A stretch of DNA of 64,000 nt from Antedon bifida (GCA_963402885.1 OY727097.1:7254001-7318000); one strand, 5' to 3'; counted from the first letter of the stretch, positions 34,901 to 44,442 are shown. Numbers and translations are program-made. The notes: generated from the sequence alone by a model not told the origin.

Positions 34901-36455
34901 GCTCCAATCGGATGTTTCACAGGGTGCGCTGGAAGTAGCATGTACTTCTGTAATCGAAAGTGAGGATATGGTAAGTGATGCTCCAATTGCTTTACAAATG
35001 ACAAATGATAACCTTTTGCAGCTTCATCCCTTGCAGGCTAAAGAAACTATTGCCGATGTCCACATCAGTGATGATTGTGATGAAATGGGTAGAAAAGAGG
35101 TAAAACGTCTTATTGCAAATTATAGGGACGTTCTCACAGATTTACCGGGTAAAACCACTCTTGGCAACCATGACATAAAACTTCGTACAGATGAGCCTAT
35201 TCGAACCAAACCATATCCATTACCACACGCATTGCGGGATACAGTGAAAGATGAAGTGAGTATGATGTTAAACATGGGGGTAATTGAACCATCATGCGCT
35301 CCATGTGCTTCTCCAATTGTTTTGGTTAAAAAACCTGACGGATCAAATAGATTCTGTGTTGATTTCAGGAAGGTAAACCAAAGCACCGTGTTCGATGCAG
35401 AACCAATACCTGACCAAGATGAGCTATTTACAAAATTGGCCACTGATAATTATTTCACAAAACTAGATCTTAGTAAAGGTTATTGGCAGGTACCGATGGA
35501 TGAACGTTCCAAACAACTTACATCATTTGTAACGCCAGATGGGTTATTCCAATTTAAAGTTATGCCCTTTGGTTTGGTAAACGCCCCGGCTACGTTTAGT
35601 AGAATAATGAGGAAATTACTTCATGGAATGAAAAATACCATAAATTATATTGATGATATCTTAATACATACATCTTCATGGGAAGAACATGTAAGAATTC
35701 TAAACGAATTATTTCGTCGTCTACGAGCAGCTAATTTAACAGCAAGACCAAGTAAGTGTTTCATCGGATACGAATCTATTGAATTTTTGGGCCATGTTGT
35801 TGGGAAGGGTCATCTGAAACCACGACCTGAGAAAATTCAAAGCATCATTCAAGCAAAACGACCAGAAACCAAAAAGCAACTGCGATCATTCCTAGGAACA
35901 ACTAATTATTATCGTCGGTTCATACCACACTATTCTGCTATTGCGTCTCCATTGACGGATCGAACGAAGAATCAAGAACCAAATAAGATACGATGGGAGG
36001 TAAGTCAAGAAAATGCCTTCAAAACACTTAAGTCAAAACTAACCAGTAAACCTATTCTTTGTCTACCAGATTTAAGTAAACCGTTTATTCTGCGAACAGA
36101 CGCCTGTGACGAGGGAATCGGAGCAGTACTCCTTCAAAATTATGAAAATGAAAAATTCCCTGTGGCTTATGCCAGCAAGAAGTTACTACCCCGGGAAAAA
36201 GCGTATTCTATTATGGAGAAGGAATGTTTATCAATAATTTGGAGTGTACGTAAGTTTGAAACATACCTATATGGTCGAGAATTTACCTTAGAAACTGACC
36301 ATCAACCCCTTGTTTACATGCAAAAAGCTAAATTATCGAATGGTAGAATAATGCGCTGGGCACTGGCGCTCCAGCCATACAGGTTCCGAATTGAAGCTAT
36401 CAAAGGTAGCGATAACGTAGGTGCGGATTATCTAAGCCGCAGTTCATGTAGTTAG
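31917..36455 (+). CDS. Gag-Pol polyprotein of Gmr1-type retrotransposon, uninterrupted copy 2
   Basis: One open frame of 1512 codons from the ATG at 31917 (GTG nine bases earlier is also in frame). Residues 1 to about 250 are Gag with a charged coiled-coil-like start (SEREKSEEFEKKEKQKEE). Two CCHC zinc knuckles lie at 297-310 and 324-337. The aspartic protease has DSG at 448-450. Integrase follows: HHCC zinc finger from H643, catalytic D713, D773 and E809 (D-x35-E), and a GPF module (LQWKGPFPI). Reverse transcriptase comes after integrase, with YIDD at 1244-1247, then RNase H with D1395 and TDHQPL. Thus integrase precedes RT, opposite to ordinary Ty3/gypsy. Gag and Pol are in one frame with no shift. 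Residue 1144 is Asn in DGSNRF where copy 1 and relatives have a hydrophobic residue. No envelope frame. Confidence 0.93.
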   Translation: MDLERLVEAGKALGYSGMELREFVSEREKSEEFEKKEKQKEEREARAHQLELRRNDQQILEMQLMLEKVKLEGGDTPQVKTDPNTNKVNARTPKLPAFNEGKDDLDSYLKRYERYAVSQGWSIEYWAINLSALLTGKSLEVYSRLSTEDADSYRTLKTALLKRFQLTADGFRNKLRLAKPETGESGHQFAARIENYLTRWIELAEATQTYDGLKDLLLREQFTDGCGRELALFLRERQPKTIGEMADIAEQYLEARGGMFGNIIAAKRVPTTTHRQVTQEPVPTINTPPFRSNPVTCFLCHRVGHLARNCRATTAFKPNTGLTCYRCHGKGHLAKHCRQDVDKCAGLRNPYTGLPQEEPKSLISQQEQSNGTVNLNPFQTPENCGGMIVSSNPHKLNSCCMDNKSSYVTLKCGNLLPIMSAAWKGSGPGSMPVSPGLVGQHKVTVLRDSGCSGVVVKQCYVSPDQFTGNVKTCVLIDGTVRRLPLATIQVNTPYFTGMTQALCMDNPIFDLILGNIEGVRSPDDPDKTWTGRNVPACAVTTRAQAITQSKPFKSLKTLEAVDQVITVENLRNAQNTDVTLRKAKELAENEGVRVSKSNATSHFFYNNNLLYRQFSSPSVEHGNIFTQLVVPKSLRHQVMRQAHESLLGGHQGAKKTTDKVLTNFHWPGITADITRYCRSCDICQRTVQKGRVAKVPLGNMPLIEAPFERIAVDIVGPIHPISKNRNRYILTIIDFATRYPEAIALPSIEAERVAEGLVTVFSRIGIPKEMLTDQGSQFTSEVMKQVCKLLSIKQMMTSPYHPACNGLVERFNGTLKQMLKRMCAERPSDWDRYIDPLLFAIRESPQESLGFSPFELLYGRNLRGPMTILRELWTGEVHTPETKTTYQYVLDLKERLNETCAVAQKNLQKAKGRYKKYYDKKSRAREFQVGDKVLLLLPTDRNKLLLQWKGPFPIIAKMGYLDYRIDLNGKLKTFHANLLKRYHERQEVSVAALAELQSDVSQGALEVACTSVIESEDMVSDAPIALQMTNDNLLQLHPLQAKETIADVHISDDCDEMGRKEVKRLIANYRDVLTDLPGKTTLGNHDIKLRTDEPIRTKPYPLPHALRDTVKDEVSMMLNMGVIEPSCAPCASPIVLVKKPDGSNRFCVDFRKVNQSTVFDAEPIPDQDELFTKLATDNYFTKLDLSKGYWQVPMDERSKQLTSFVTPDGLFQFKVMPFGLVNAPATFSRIMRKLLHGMKNTINYIDDILIHTSSWEEHVRILNELFRRLRAANLTARPSKCFIGYESIEFLGHVVGKGHLKPRPEKIQSIIQAKRPETKKQLRSFLGTTNYYRRFIPHYSAIASPLTDRTKNQEPNKIRWEVSQENAFKTLKSKLTSKPILCLPDLSKPFILRTDACDEGIGAVLLQNYENEKFPVAYASKKLLPREKAYSIMEKECLSIIWSVRKFETYLYGREFTLETDHQPLVYMQKAKLSNGRIMRWALALQPYRFRIEAIKGSDNVGADYLSRSSCS

Positions 36456-36498
36456 AAAATGTATATCCCCATACATTGTTCTTGAGTGGGGGGAAAAA

Positions 36499-37941
36499 TG
36501 TCACAAGTGATTTAATTTTTGTTCCATTGTACCGTATGAGGGGGGTCATTCATGCGTAGCGGCCTCTTATTGGATGATGGGTTGGTATATAAAGTGTGTG
36601 CGGGAACGGCGCGAGGTTGAAACAAGGAGTTGGGAGTAAGCTGAGTGTTGCATTTCTTGATTGGGTGTGGCAAACTACTAGTGTTGTATGGATAAGAAGC
36701 TAAGCGGAGAAAATTAAGAAAACAAAAAAGTAAGAGAAATTTGATGCACACTTCAGCGATATTGTAGTCCTGTAATTAATAACTCCTTAACTTGACTAAC
36801 GTTTCTTTTACGTCTGATAATTGAGTGGTAGCCTATAGGATTGAAGAACGGATTGACTAATTGAATGCATAACCAAAAGACTCGGGAAACCAGAACACTT
36901 GTAAATACAAAACAGTAACGTTATTGGAATTGAATGAAGACGGAGAGGAAACACTTACCTACTAGTGTCAGTAAATTGGAGACTGTTATAGAAAAGAAGG
37001 ACGGTTGCAGAAATAATATGTTGAATTCTATTATGTACAACGCTTGTTACCTACTAGTATCAGTAAATTGGAGACTGTTATAGAAAAGAAGGACGGTTGC
37101 AGAAATAATATGTTGAATTCTATTATGTACAACGCTTGTTACCTACTAGTATCAGTAAATTGGAGACTGTTATAGAAAAGAAGGACGGTTGCAGAAATAA
37201 TATGTTGAACTCTATTATGTACAACGCTTGTGTGTGAAATAGTCACCTGATTTGAACTTACATGGCATTCTGATCAACGTTATCAAGTATTGTTATTATA
37301 AATATTAATGGATACTGATTTGTGAAATTAATTAACGAGTATTATATAATTATGTGAAAAAGAAACGAAAATAAATAAGAGAAATTAATAAAATTAGTGA
37401 CTGAAAGATATTAGGCGATGAAGGATTTATAATCGAAGTATATAAGACGAGATAGAGAAAGTGTTGTATTAATTAGATCATACTGTAGGGAATGGGGATA
37501 GTAATTTAAGATGATTAATATGATGAAATTAATTGAATAATATTGTAAAGTGTAACGATGATGCAAGTATACGTATAGGGGACTTAGGGTAGAGGGTTTT
37601 TTGGATAGAAGTAAATATTTATTTATTGTTGTATTCATTTATTAGTTTATTGTATTTAACTGGGTTTTGAGTATTGGGAAAGGGTTAAAGGCCATCTCTA
37701 GAGATAATTGGGGTAGTAAAGGGAACTTGTAAGATATTTATTTATTTGGTTATTGTTAACGGGTATTTATTTATTAGATATTATTGAATGGTTTAATGTG
37801 AAACTTCATATGAATGCTCGTTTGAGCCTGAGGTATAAATGTTTAAAAGAAAAGGAAAAAAAAATTAAAATAACGATAGAAGCTCTTGAAGTAATTTGTA
37901 ACTATTTTTCTGTACGAATAAATTGGCAAGGTTTCGTGACA
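36499..37941 (+). repeat. LTR 3 (3' LTR, 1443 bp)
   Basis: Same length and layout as LTR 2. TATA box at 36586-36594, 92-bp triplicate at 36955-37230. Ends TTTCGTGACA followed by GGGGGAAATATG, which is RCBTB intron sequence. Confidence 0.93.
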
Positions 37942-37971
37942 GGGGGAAATATGATGAAATAACCGATTTAC

Positions 37972-38039
37972 CTCTCCATTTTGAGTAAGTGCAAGAGAAA
38001 ATGTCTGTCCACAAGCAATAGATACTACTTTTTTTCCAG
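37972..38039 (-). CDS. RCBTB1/RCBTB2: RCBTB coding exon 4 (RCC1 blade)
   Basis: A 68-nt exon with acceptor TTACAG and donor GGAGAG/GTAAAT. With the base left by exon 3 it encodes GKKVVSIACGQTFSLALTQNGE, the CGxxxSLALxxxGE half of an RCC1 repeat. The retroelement begins 30 bp inside the following intron. Confidence 0.93.
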
Positions 38040-38221
38040 CTGTAACGAAATAAAATGTATCAATTGTATATAATATTTTAGTAAATTTTTGATAAAGTCC
38101 ATTTTTAATGAAATTCTAGCATAAATCCCACCAACTTATATTTACAAAATTTCATACACATGCTCCATGGGATCATGGAGATATAATGTTATAGATCCAT
38201 GTTGGGACTATACTTGGCCAT

Positions 38222-38352
38222 AATGTCTCTGTCTACAATATCAAACTAGTTTGACAAAAAATGTGTGATGTAGTGATATGATGTCATCGTGTCCATATAT
38301 GGGCACATCACATTTTTTTGTCACATTAAGTTTGATAGTGTATACAGAGCTT
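38222..38352. repeat. MITE family A, copy 3
   Basis: TCTCTGTCTACAATATCAAA on the left mirrors TTTGATAGTGTATACAGAGC on the right; AACTAGTTTGAC and GTCACATTAAGTTTG are inner arms. Lies in RCBTB intron 3. Confidence 0.78.
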
Positions 38353-38367
38353 AATAATTAGTTGTTA

Positions 38368-38598
<231 letters not shown>

Positions 38599-39149
38599 TT
38601 ACTTTCATTCAATAAAATAGATATTTTGGGAAACTATGCTGATAGATGTATCAAAAGTCTTGCTAATTTATTGGCTTGCCTTAATTTTTTTCAGCATTTG
38701 TTTTGTATTAATTTACTTCGTAAGGTAAATTTACCAAATACTACTCGCAATAGTAGCCAGTATAAACTAGCAGATATCACATCAATACTACCCCTAGTAT
38801 CTTGGATGTTCTGTTTGAAGTAAGATGTTAAGCCACTGGGTTGTCAAATAGATATTTCGGGACCCTATGCTGATAGATGTATCGAAAGTCTTATTCGCCC
38901 TCGTTAATTTAACTTAATTTAATTGCTTGCCTCACTTTCTTCTGAGTTTGTTTTATACTAATTTAACTCGTCGGATAACTTTACCAAATACTACCCGCAA
39001 TAAACAACAATCTCTGTTAAGCCACTGGGTTGTTAGAGGCCTCGGTGAAGAAGTGGTCAGGTTGAAACCTTACCAACCATACTGGCTACGGCCCTGTACA
39101 TGCTATAAAACACAGCAACTGCTTCAGAAACAAGTTGAACTGTTTTTAC

Positions 39150-39306
39150 CTCACCCGCATCTGTCATAGCAAGCGTATGGTGGCTTCCACACGCAATCTG
39201 TGTGACTTTACAATTGCCAAGGTTGCCTGTGTTTGAGATTAGAGTTGGTGAAAGACTTGAACTTGTACATCCATTACCAAGCTGACAATATCCATTGTGT
39301 CCCCAG
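39150..39306 (-). CDS. RCBTB1/RCBTB2: RCBTB coding exon 2 (RCC1 blade)
   Basis: Acceptor ATTTCAG, donor GGTGAG/GTAAAA. The first base completes Ser of YSWGHNGYCQLGNG, then TSSSLSPTLI, then VTQIACGSHHTLAMTDAGE. WGHNGYxQLGNGxT and ACGSHHxxAxxxxGE fit RCBTB repeats. Confidence 0.95.
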
Positions 39307-39748
39307 CTGAAATGCCAGAATTATAGGTTATTAAAAAAGAATAAATTACACATTGTCAAAATTGTTACAGGATATTACAGTAGTAGTACAGTATTCAATG
39401 AAACCCCTGTTTTGTTTAATACAGTCAACTCTCTAAATATTCCTGTTTTTCTGGAAAGTATGGTATTCGGAATGTGTTTTTAATGGTAAAAACAAATTTG
39501 GGACCTTTTGGGCCTCAAGAATAGTCTGATTTTGGGAGAGTTTCCAGTTTTCAGGAAGTCTGGTGTTGGGAGAGTTTACTGTATTTAAAATGTAAAGTTA
39601 TTTTCTGAGAAGATGAATCACCATAAGCAAATACATTCACTATGTTTTTGTTTTGTCATGGGAAAATGTCCAGACATTTGACAGGATTTGACAGACTCTG
39701 ATTGATATGGAATTGATTGTTTTTCTTAAATATAACCGTTACAATTAC

Positions 39749-40062
39749 CTATATATCTGCCCTTCACCAGTGACAGCGACTACATGTGGTCCAGAACCAA
39801 ACGCTAAATCAACCACACTCTTCTTACATAATATTTCAATCTTCCGGGGATGCAGGCTACTTTGTACATCCCCTAGGCCCAGACAACTGTTGTGGTTATT
39901 ACCAAGGGAGTAAACATCATCATCTTTGGTCACAAATATCGCCTCGTTGCCTGAGCTTCCAAACACACAAGCAAACTTGATGCAACTGATGAAGCTTTGG
40001 TCGAGAAGGCTGAATATTGGCCATTTGGCAATGTCGTGTATGTTTGTCATCTTTACACTCAT
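39749..40062 (-). CDS. RCBTB1/RCBTB2: RCBTB coding exon 1 (N-terminus)
   Basis: Start ATG at 40062 (MSVKMTNIHDIAKWPIF), four bases after an AAATAG acceptor, so translation begins in the second exon of the transcript; the Met at residue 5 is an alternative start. Encodes ACVFGSSGNEAIFV, NNHNSCLGLGDVQSSLHPRK and LAFGSGPHVVAVTGEGQIYS. DVGKWPIFxL and ACVFGxxxxEAxxVT open known RCBTB proteins. The donor is TATAG/GTAATT. Confidence 0.94.
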
Positions 40063-40183
40063 GAATCTATTTAAAGAAAAAAAATGATATTAATAATTTA
40101 TGGCAAAATACATGTGCTAAAAACAATGATTCCAACAAGAACATCAATAATCATCATAAAATTATTTGAAACCATCCAATAAT

Positions 40184-40738
40184 TTAAAGATGTATTGTCC
40201 CTTTGACAAATTCCAAAAAAATAAAAAATAACAGATTTCGAAAAAAGGTGGGTCATTTTGAAGTATCATAATAGTTATTAACTATCACCAAAAATTTGTC
40301 GGAAAAAAAATCATTTAACTGAAATACAGACGTTTTTTTGTTAAAAAAAATAACTCTGACTTCCAGTCAAAGTTTTCGATCAAAACATACCCCATAATGA
40401 AACGCGCTTGTTTGGCTACTCTGTATGCATAATCATAAAACTTCATCACGATCTGTGTGAAAATACCTTCTCAACCGTGACGAGTTGTAAACAATCCTAA
40501 TTAGCATATGCATAATGCGTACTCGTGGTTTGAAATCTTTGTTTACTTTTGCTCGCGACGATTTTCCAGACGAAATGTAATCAAACTAATTTACCTGTTA
40601 ATTACGTAAACTTGTTGCTTTTGGCTAGAATTTTCGACTTAAAGTGAATAACTTTAATATTACTTTGATATGGCCAATTTAGATTTAGAAAATGTTGACC
40701 TTCATTTTTTTGTGTTTCAAGGGACAATACATCTTTAA
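40184..40738 (+). mobile_element. TTAA-flanked inverted-repeat element, copy A (0.55 kb)
   Basis: Ends TTAAAGATGTATTGTCCC and GGGACAATACATCTTTAA are perfect inverted repeats. A second copy in the opposite orientation is at 55052-55616. TTAA at both ends suggests piggyBac-like target choice, though TA-type insertion is not excluded. No ORF. It lies just upstream of RCBTB coding exon 1. Confidence 0.82.
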
Positions 40739-41708
40739 TTAATTTAAATCATCTGATTTTTGGATTTACTGTACATACAATACAAACCGAAACCAGACTC
40801 CTTAACAAGCGGTATATGTGTAAAGGATCATTCAATCCGGTTTCAAAGTACTGAGAAAGTTCAGTTTGAAAAATCTTAAAACTTTTTGCTGCATGCAATC
40901 GAAAACCAAATCTGCAACAGAAATATGGCCTATACTTATTTGATAATAAATAGTTTTAACTTTTATTTATGGAGAATAATATATTCTTTTTGATCATAAA
41001 TACCTATTTTTTCTTTACGAAAGGCTTCGAAACGGTCTTCCCTTGTCCTAGTACTTCATCAGTTCTGAATAATAACAATAGCACTTTGTCTGGATACAGG
41101 AAATACACAACAAGGCTTTATCTACTAATTAATAATTAGGCCTAACTAGTGCTTTTCCTGCACAAAGGGTACAACTGGCGGTAAGTGGTATCTATTCAAA
41201 ATAGCCTACCTACCTTTAGGCTAGTTAGAATAGTATCTTATGCAGAGAAGTCAACGATCTAAAACTACATTACTCACTATTTACTTTTAAATTTGTAAAC
41301 GATTTGCAAAATTTAATGACATGTTATATTTGTTATAAATAAGAAACAGTTTTTAAAGAGAGACACACAGTCGATGATGCATGAATGTTGATAAACAAAT
41401 GTCTTGACCTCTAGACCGGAAATTGTTTACTTCCGTTTTGTTGATTGACTTGTTAACCGGTACAACAAGGTTGAATTAAGGTATATATTTATTTAGTTGC
41501 AATGTTCAATTCAAATTCATAATAATAAAATATGCTAAAATAACCAATTAGTTATATAAACAGAAAATATATCAAGATTAGGTACAGAGAAAACAAAATT
41601 AACATGTGCACATTTTTAAAGTCTACCTCTTTGTATTTTGGAATATTCCATGTATTTCCCAAGAATTGCTAGGTCGCTAGAGGTCAAGTTTGCACGATAA
41701 AAATAGAA
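40739..41708. other. Region between RCBTB and FUNDC starts (divergent genes)
   Basis: RCBTB reads left and FUNDC reads right from here, so both promoters and the RCBTB non-coding first exon should lie in 40.1-41.7 kb. I see no TATA box or CpG cluster I would defend. TAGGCCTA at 41137-41144. Confidence 0.4.
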
Positions 41709-41733
41709 ATGGCGGATGGTTATGTCGTCGAAG
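41709..41733 (+). CDS. FUNDC1: FUNDC1/2-type mitophagy receptor, coding exon 1
   Basis: ATG GCG start in a good context (GAAATGG), encoding MADGYVVE plus one base, then GTAAAA donor. The assignment rests on the four following exons, which join in frame (25+199+76+129+78 = 507 nt, 168 aa). Confidence 0.85.
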
Positions 41734-42389
41734 GTAAAATATAGATTTTTAGTATTTTGCAGTTTATAGAATAGTTGATAAGGTTTATAACATTGTGTTC
41801 GTAAATTTTAGAATTAAATTTATAACTTTTTCTGATATAAATCATAAATATACAACGATCCAAACCAGGGGACAGGTGAGGCTGAGCTTCTGCTGCAGCA
41901 GCACCGTCCGTGCACGCTCCCACACAGTACAGTCAGTGAGACTTATCTTGTCTCTCGATCACTCTCGAGTGGCCCTGCATGATGCAACCCCCTCTAATAA
42001 GCCAACCTCCATTAAAAATTGATTAGGCTCAGGTTATACTAAGATGTAGGTATCATGTCAAACATTGAAGCTTTAAATACGCTAATGCAATTTAAATAAT
42101 TTGTGATATTTCTTATTTGCATTTTATTTTGATTTTGTTGGAGAATTTCATTCTGTATTTTAAATGTATTCATTTGTCTTCACTGTATCACACTGTGCTT
42201 AATATTAATAAATGGTGCAACCAAAATAAAAACAATAAAATTACATCAAGTAAGGACATTTTAAAAGGCAAACATGTGCATACACTAAAAACAAAACAAA
42301 AAATAGATGAATGAATATCCAAAACCAGATGAACATTTTTAATCATCATTGTTATCTAACATTTTTTTACATTCCTTTACATTATTTAG

Positions 42390-42636
42390 CTCTTGATTCT
42401 GCGTTCCTTGTACACTGTCGTCCCTACTAACAAATTAAAGCCTCAACACCCAGCTGCCTTTGCAGTTGCAGCTCCTAAACTGTGGAACAATCTTTCCTCT
42501 ATCATAGTTTTCAAAACACTTTTAAAAACCCATCTTTTTTCTTTGTAATTTCTTTCTGTTTTTTCTCTCAGCGCTTTGGGACAATCTTTTGATTGTATAA
42601 GCGCTTTATAAATCGAACAAAATTACATTACACTAC
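42390..42636 (+). repeat. LINE 3' end in FUNDC intron 1
   Basis: One frame ends AAPKLWNNLSSIIVFKTLLK then THLFSL and stop, the C-terminus of a CR1/L2-like ORF2. It is followed by AGCGCTTTGGGACAATC and TATAAGCGCTTTATAAATCG, the classic 3' end of these elements. 5'-truncated and dead. Confidence 0.8.
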
Positions 42637-42689
42637 AAATGACAAGTAGTGTTGTCTAATTGAATGTCTTAACATTTTACCTTTTGTAG

Positions 42690-42888
42690 ATGTATCATCA
42701 TCAGATGAAGAAGAAGAAGTAATAGAGGTTTTAGAGTCTCAGAGCCATAATAGTAGGAATGGCGACGATCCATTTGAGATTCTTGAAATTGTTAGAGCAA
42801 ATAAAAGCTGGGTGCAGAACTTGGTAGGGGGTCAGCTATCAGAACGTTCAACACCGGTACAAATTGGCTTTGGAGGTGTCAGTGGTTG
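42690..42888 (+). CDS. FUNDC1: FUNDC coding exon 2 (cytosolic N-terminus with LIR motif)
   Basis: Acceptor TTTTGTAG, donor GGTTG/GTAAGT. Encodes an acidic stretch (SSSDEEEEVIEVLE) then DDPFEILEIVRANKSWVQNL and STPVQIGFGGVSGW. FUNDC1 is an outer-mitochondrial-membrane mitophagy receptor that binds LC3 through a Y-x-x-L motif. Here the aligned motif is F37-E-I-L40, still a valid aromatic-xx-Leu LC3-interacting core but without the phosphorylatable Tyr. Confidence 0.9.
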
Positions 42889-43018
42889 GTAAGTCTATAT
42901 CTATATTTTTTTCACAAGTATGTACTTAGTATAAAGTACAAATTACGTCAGAGTAGGGCAAAACATCTGACCAATTACTCAACACCCTGATGCAAAGCTA
43001 CTCCACAGTAGTTACAAA

Positions 43019-43150
43019 CAATTGCAATCCTGTTGGTACGGTACCCGCTGCTTACTTGGGCTCGAACCTAACCCCTAGCCATCAGCGCAAGCTCGGTGGT
43101 CGCAAGCCTAGTGCTCGTGGATTGGAGTCAATGTTCTTGTCAGCACCTAT
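43019..43150 (+). repeat. tRNA-related SINE, copy 3
   Basis: ATCCTGTTGGTACGGTACCC, TTGGGCTCGAACCTAACCCC and AGCTCGGTGGTCGCAAGCCT match the heads at 19870 and 20018. In FUNDC intron 2. Confidence 0.55.
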
Positions 43151-43458
43151 CAAAATATTGTTGCAATGCAAGATTTTGTTATGTTCATCACCAGATTCTA
43201 ATTTCATGCACAAAAACTAGTCGCATCAACTCAAGTGTCATACAGTAAGTCTGTGGCAGCTAGCTAATCTTGGATCCAGTTAGGCTTGGCACATTTTACA
43301 TTAACATTCAGAAAGAGAATGATAATTTTTTAAATACCATCAATCTCTGTATATTCTTGATCCTAGCTATGAGCTTACCTTTAAAGTTTTACTTCCAAAT
43401 TCACACTACTCCTCATAAAATCTTTCACACACAAATTTGAAAGTATTTCACCATTCTT

Positions 43459-43606
43459 AAGCTATATCTACACAAACTAGTTTGAAAAAAAGCTTGATGT
43501 GCCCAAATATGGTAGTGATATGCTTAAATATGGTAGTGATATGACAACATCATGTCCATATATGGGCACACACATGTTTTTGTCACATAAAATTGATGAT
43601 TCAAGC
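43459..43606. repeat. MITE family A, copy 4
   Basis: Left end AAGCTATATCTACACAAACT; interior has ATATGGTAGTGATATG twice, then GTCCATATATGGGCACAC and TTTTTGTCACATAAAATTGA. In FUNDC intron 2. Confidence 0.7.
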
Positions 43607-43630
43607 ATTTTTATTCAATTGCACATGTAG

Positions 43631-43706
43631 GTTGGCAGGCCATCTATTCCAGAAGGTTGGTAAACTGGCAGCCACTGCTGTGGGTGGTGGATTTATGCTG
43701 ATGTTG
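43631..43706 (+). CDS. FUNDC1: FUNDC coding exon 3 (first transmembrane region)
   Basis: Acceptor CATGTAG, donor TTG/GTGAGT. Encodes [20 protein letters not shown] then [21 protein letters not shown] is the most conserved FUN14 stretch and leads into a membrane helix. Confidence 0.95.
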
Positions 43707-43753
43707 GTGAGTAATAGCATAGGAAGTCTATATATGAATCCCGTTAGTTATGC

Positions 43754-44050
43754 TAAGTGTGGTTCCCACTAGGACGCAATGCGATGCATCGATGCAAAGT
43801 GCTGTATTGCATAATCACAAGTGGGAACCGACGCAATAGTGCTGCAAAAATTGCTACGGGAAATAAAATCTGTTATGATTTCACGCAACAACGCAAGGCA
43901 AGAAAACTGGAAAACAGGGTGAATCAGGTCGAGTCTATGACAACTAACGTTGATGCGCAATAAGCAGGTTTGATTTCATGCAGTTGGGGGCGAACACAAT
44001 TATTGGAAGGGCATTTTCTTACGTTGCGTCGCTTATGGGAACCACACTTA
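43754..44050. repeat. MITE family B, long copy (297 bp)
   Basis: TAAGTGTGGTTCCCACTAGG at the left and TATGGGAACCACACTTA at the right are inverted repeats with GACGCAA/TTGCGTC following inside. In FUNDC intron 3. Related to 7072-7218. Confidence 0.8.
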
Positions 44051-44294
44051 AAGCCAAACCTCTTTAGGTTTAGTGCAAGTCACTGTATTATGAAATATGA
44101 TTATGGAAATACACTACGAGGTAGGTTAAAAGTAATGTTTTCACCTGGTAAAACTAATAACTGTATACTTCTACATGGTTATAACTTGGGCTATGTTGAA
44201 CCAACTATATACCTCATCTCAATCAATAATTAAATCTCTCATTAAATTTCAATAGTATTTTAAAATTAATAAATGTCTCTTTAATCTTGCACAG

Positions 44295-44423
44295 CTCGCA
44301 CATCATGGAGGCTACATAAAAGTGGATTGGGAGAAATTTGAGAAAGACATGGGTAAAACAAAGACAAGAGTGACTAGGGAAATGTCAAGACAATATCCAT
44401 ACTTCCATCAGGTTTACAATCAG
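44295..44423 (+). CDS. FUNDC1: FUNDC coding exon 4 (loop between membrane helices)
   Basis: Acceptor TGCACAG, donor AATCAG/GTAATC, phase 0 at both ends. Encodes LAHHGGYIKVDWEKFEKDMG and a basic stretch to FHQVYNQ. HxGYxxxDWxxxEKD matches FUN14 proteins. Confidence 0.93.
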
Positions 44424-44442
44424 GTAATCTTATCATTACTGT

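Larger units (their letters stand above)
23239..37941 (+). mobile_element. Tandem Gmr1-type LTR retrotransposon (LTR-internal-LTR-internal-LTR), 14.7 kb
   Basis: Three LTRs (23239-25467, 30347-31789, 36499-37941) share TGTCACAAGTG...GGTTTCGTGACA ends. They flank two internal regions (25468-30346 and 31790-36498) that are nearly identical at nucleotide level. Outside the outer ends both flanks read GGGGG (23234-23238 and 37942-37946), a plausible 5-bp target-site duplication in a purine-rich site. Domain order in the polyprotein is gag, zinc knuckles, protease, integrase, reverse transcriptase, RNase H. That order is like Ty1/copia, but the RT sequence is Ty3/gypsy-like, the hallmark of Gmr1 elements. 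The whole insertion sits in RCBTB intron 4 against the gene's direction, ending 30 bp from the exon 4 donor. No env-like frame is present. Confidence 0.93.

Noticed and set aside
41000..41060. Possible RCBTB non-coding first exon ending near 41022
   Set aside because: Only a weak C/GTAAAG donor supports it; without transcript data the first exon cannot be placed.
43757..44233. ORFs of 68-87 codons in FUNDC intron 3
   Set aside because: They lie in the palindromic MITE family B copy and show no protein family features.
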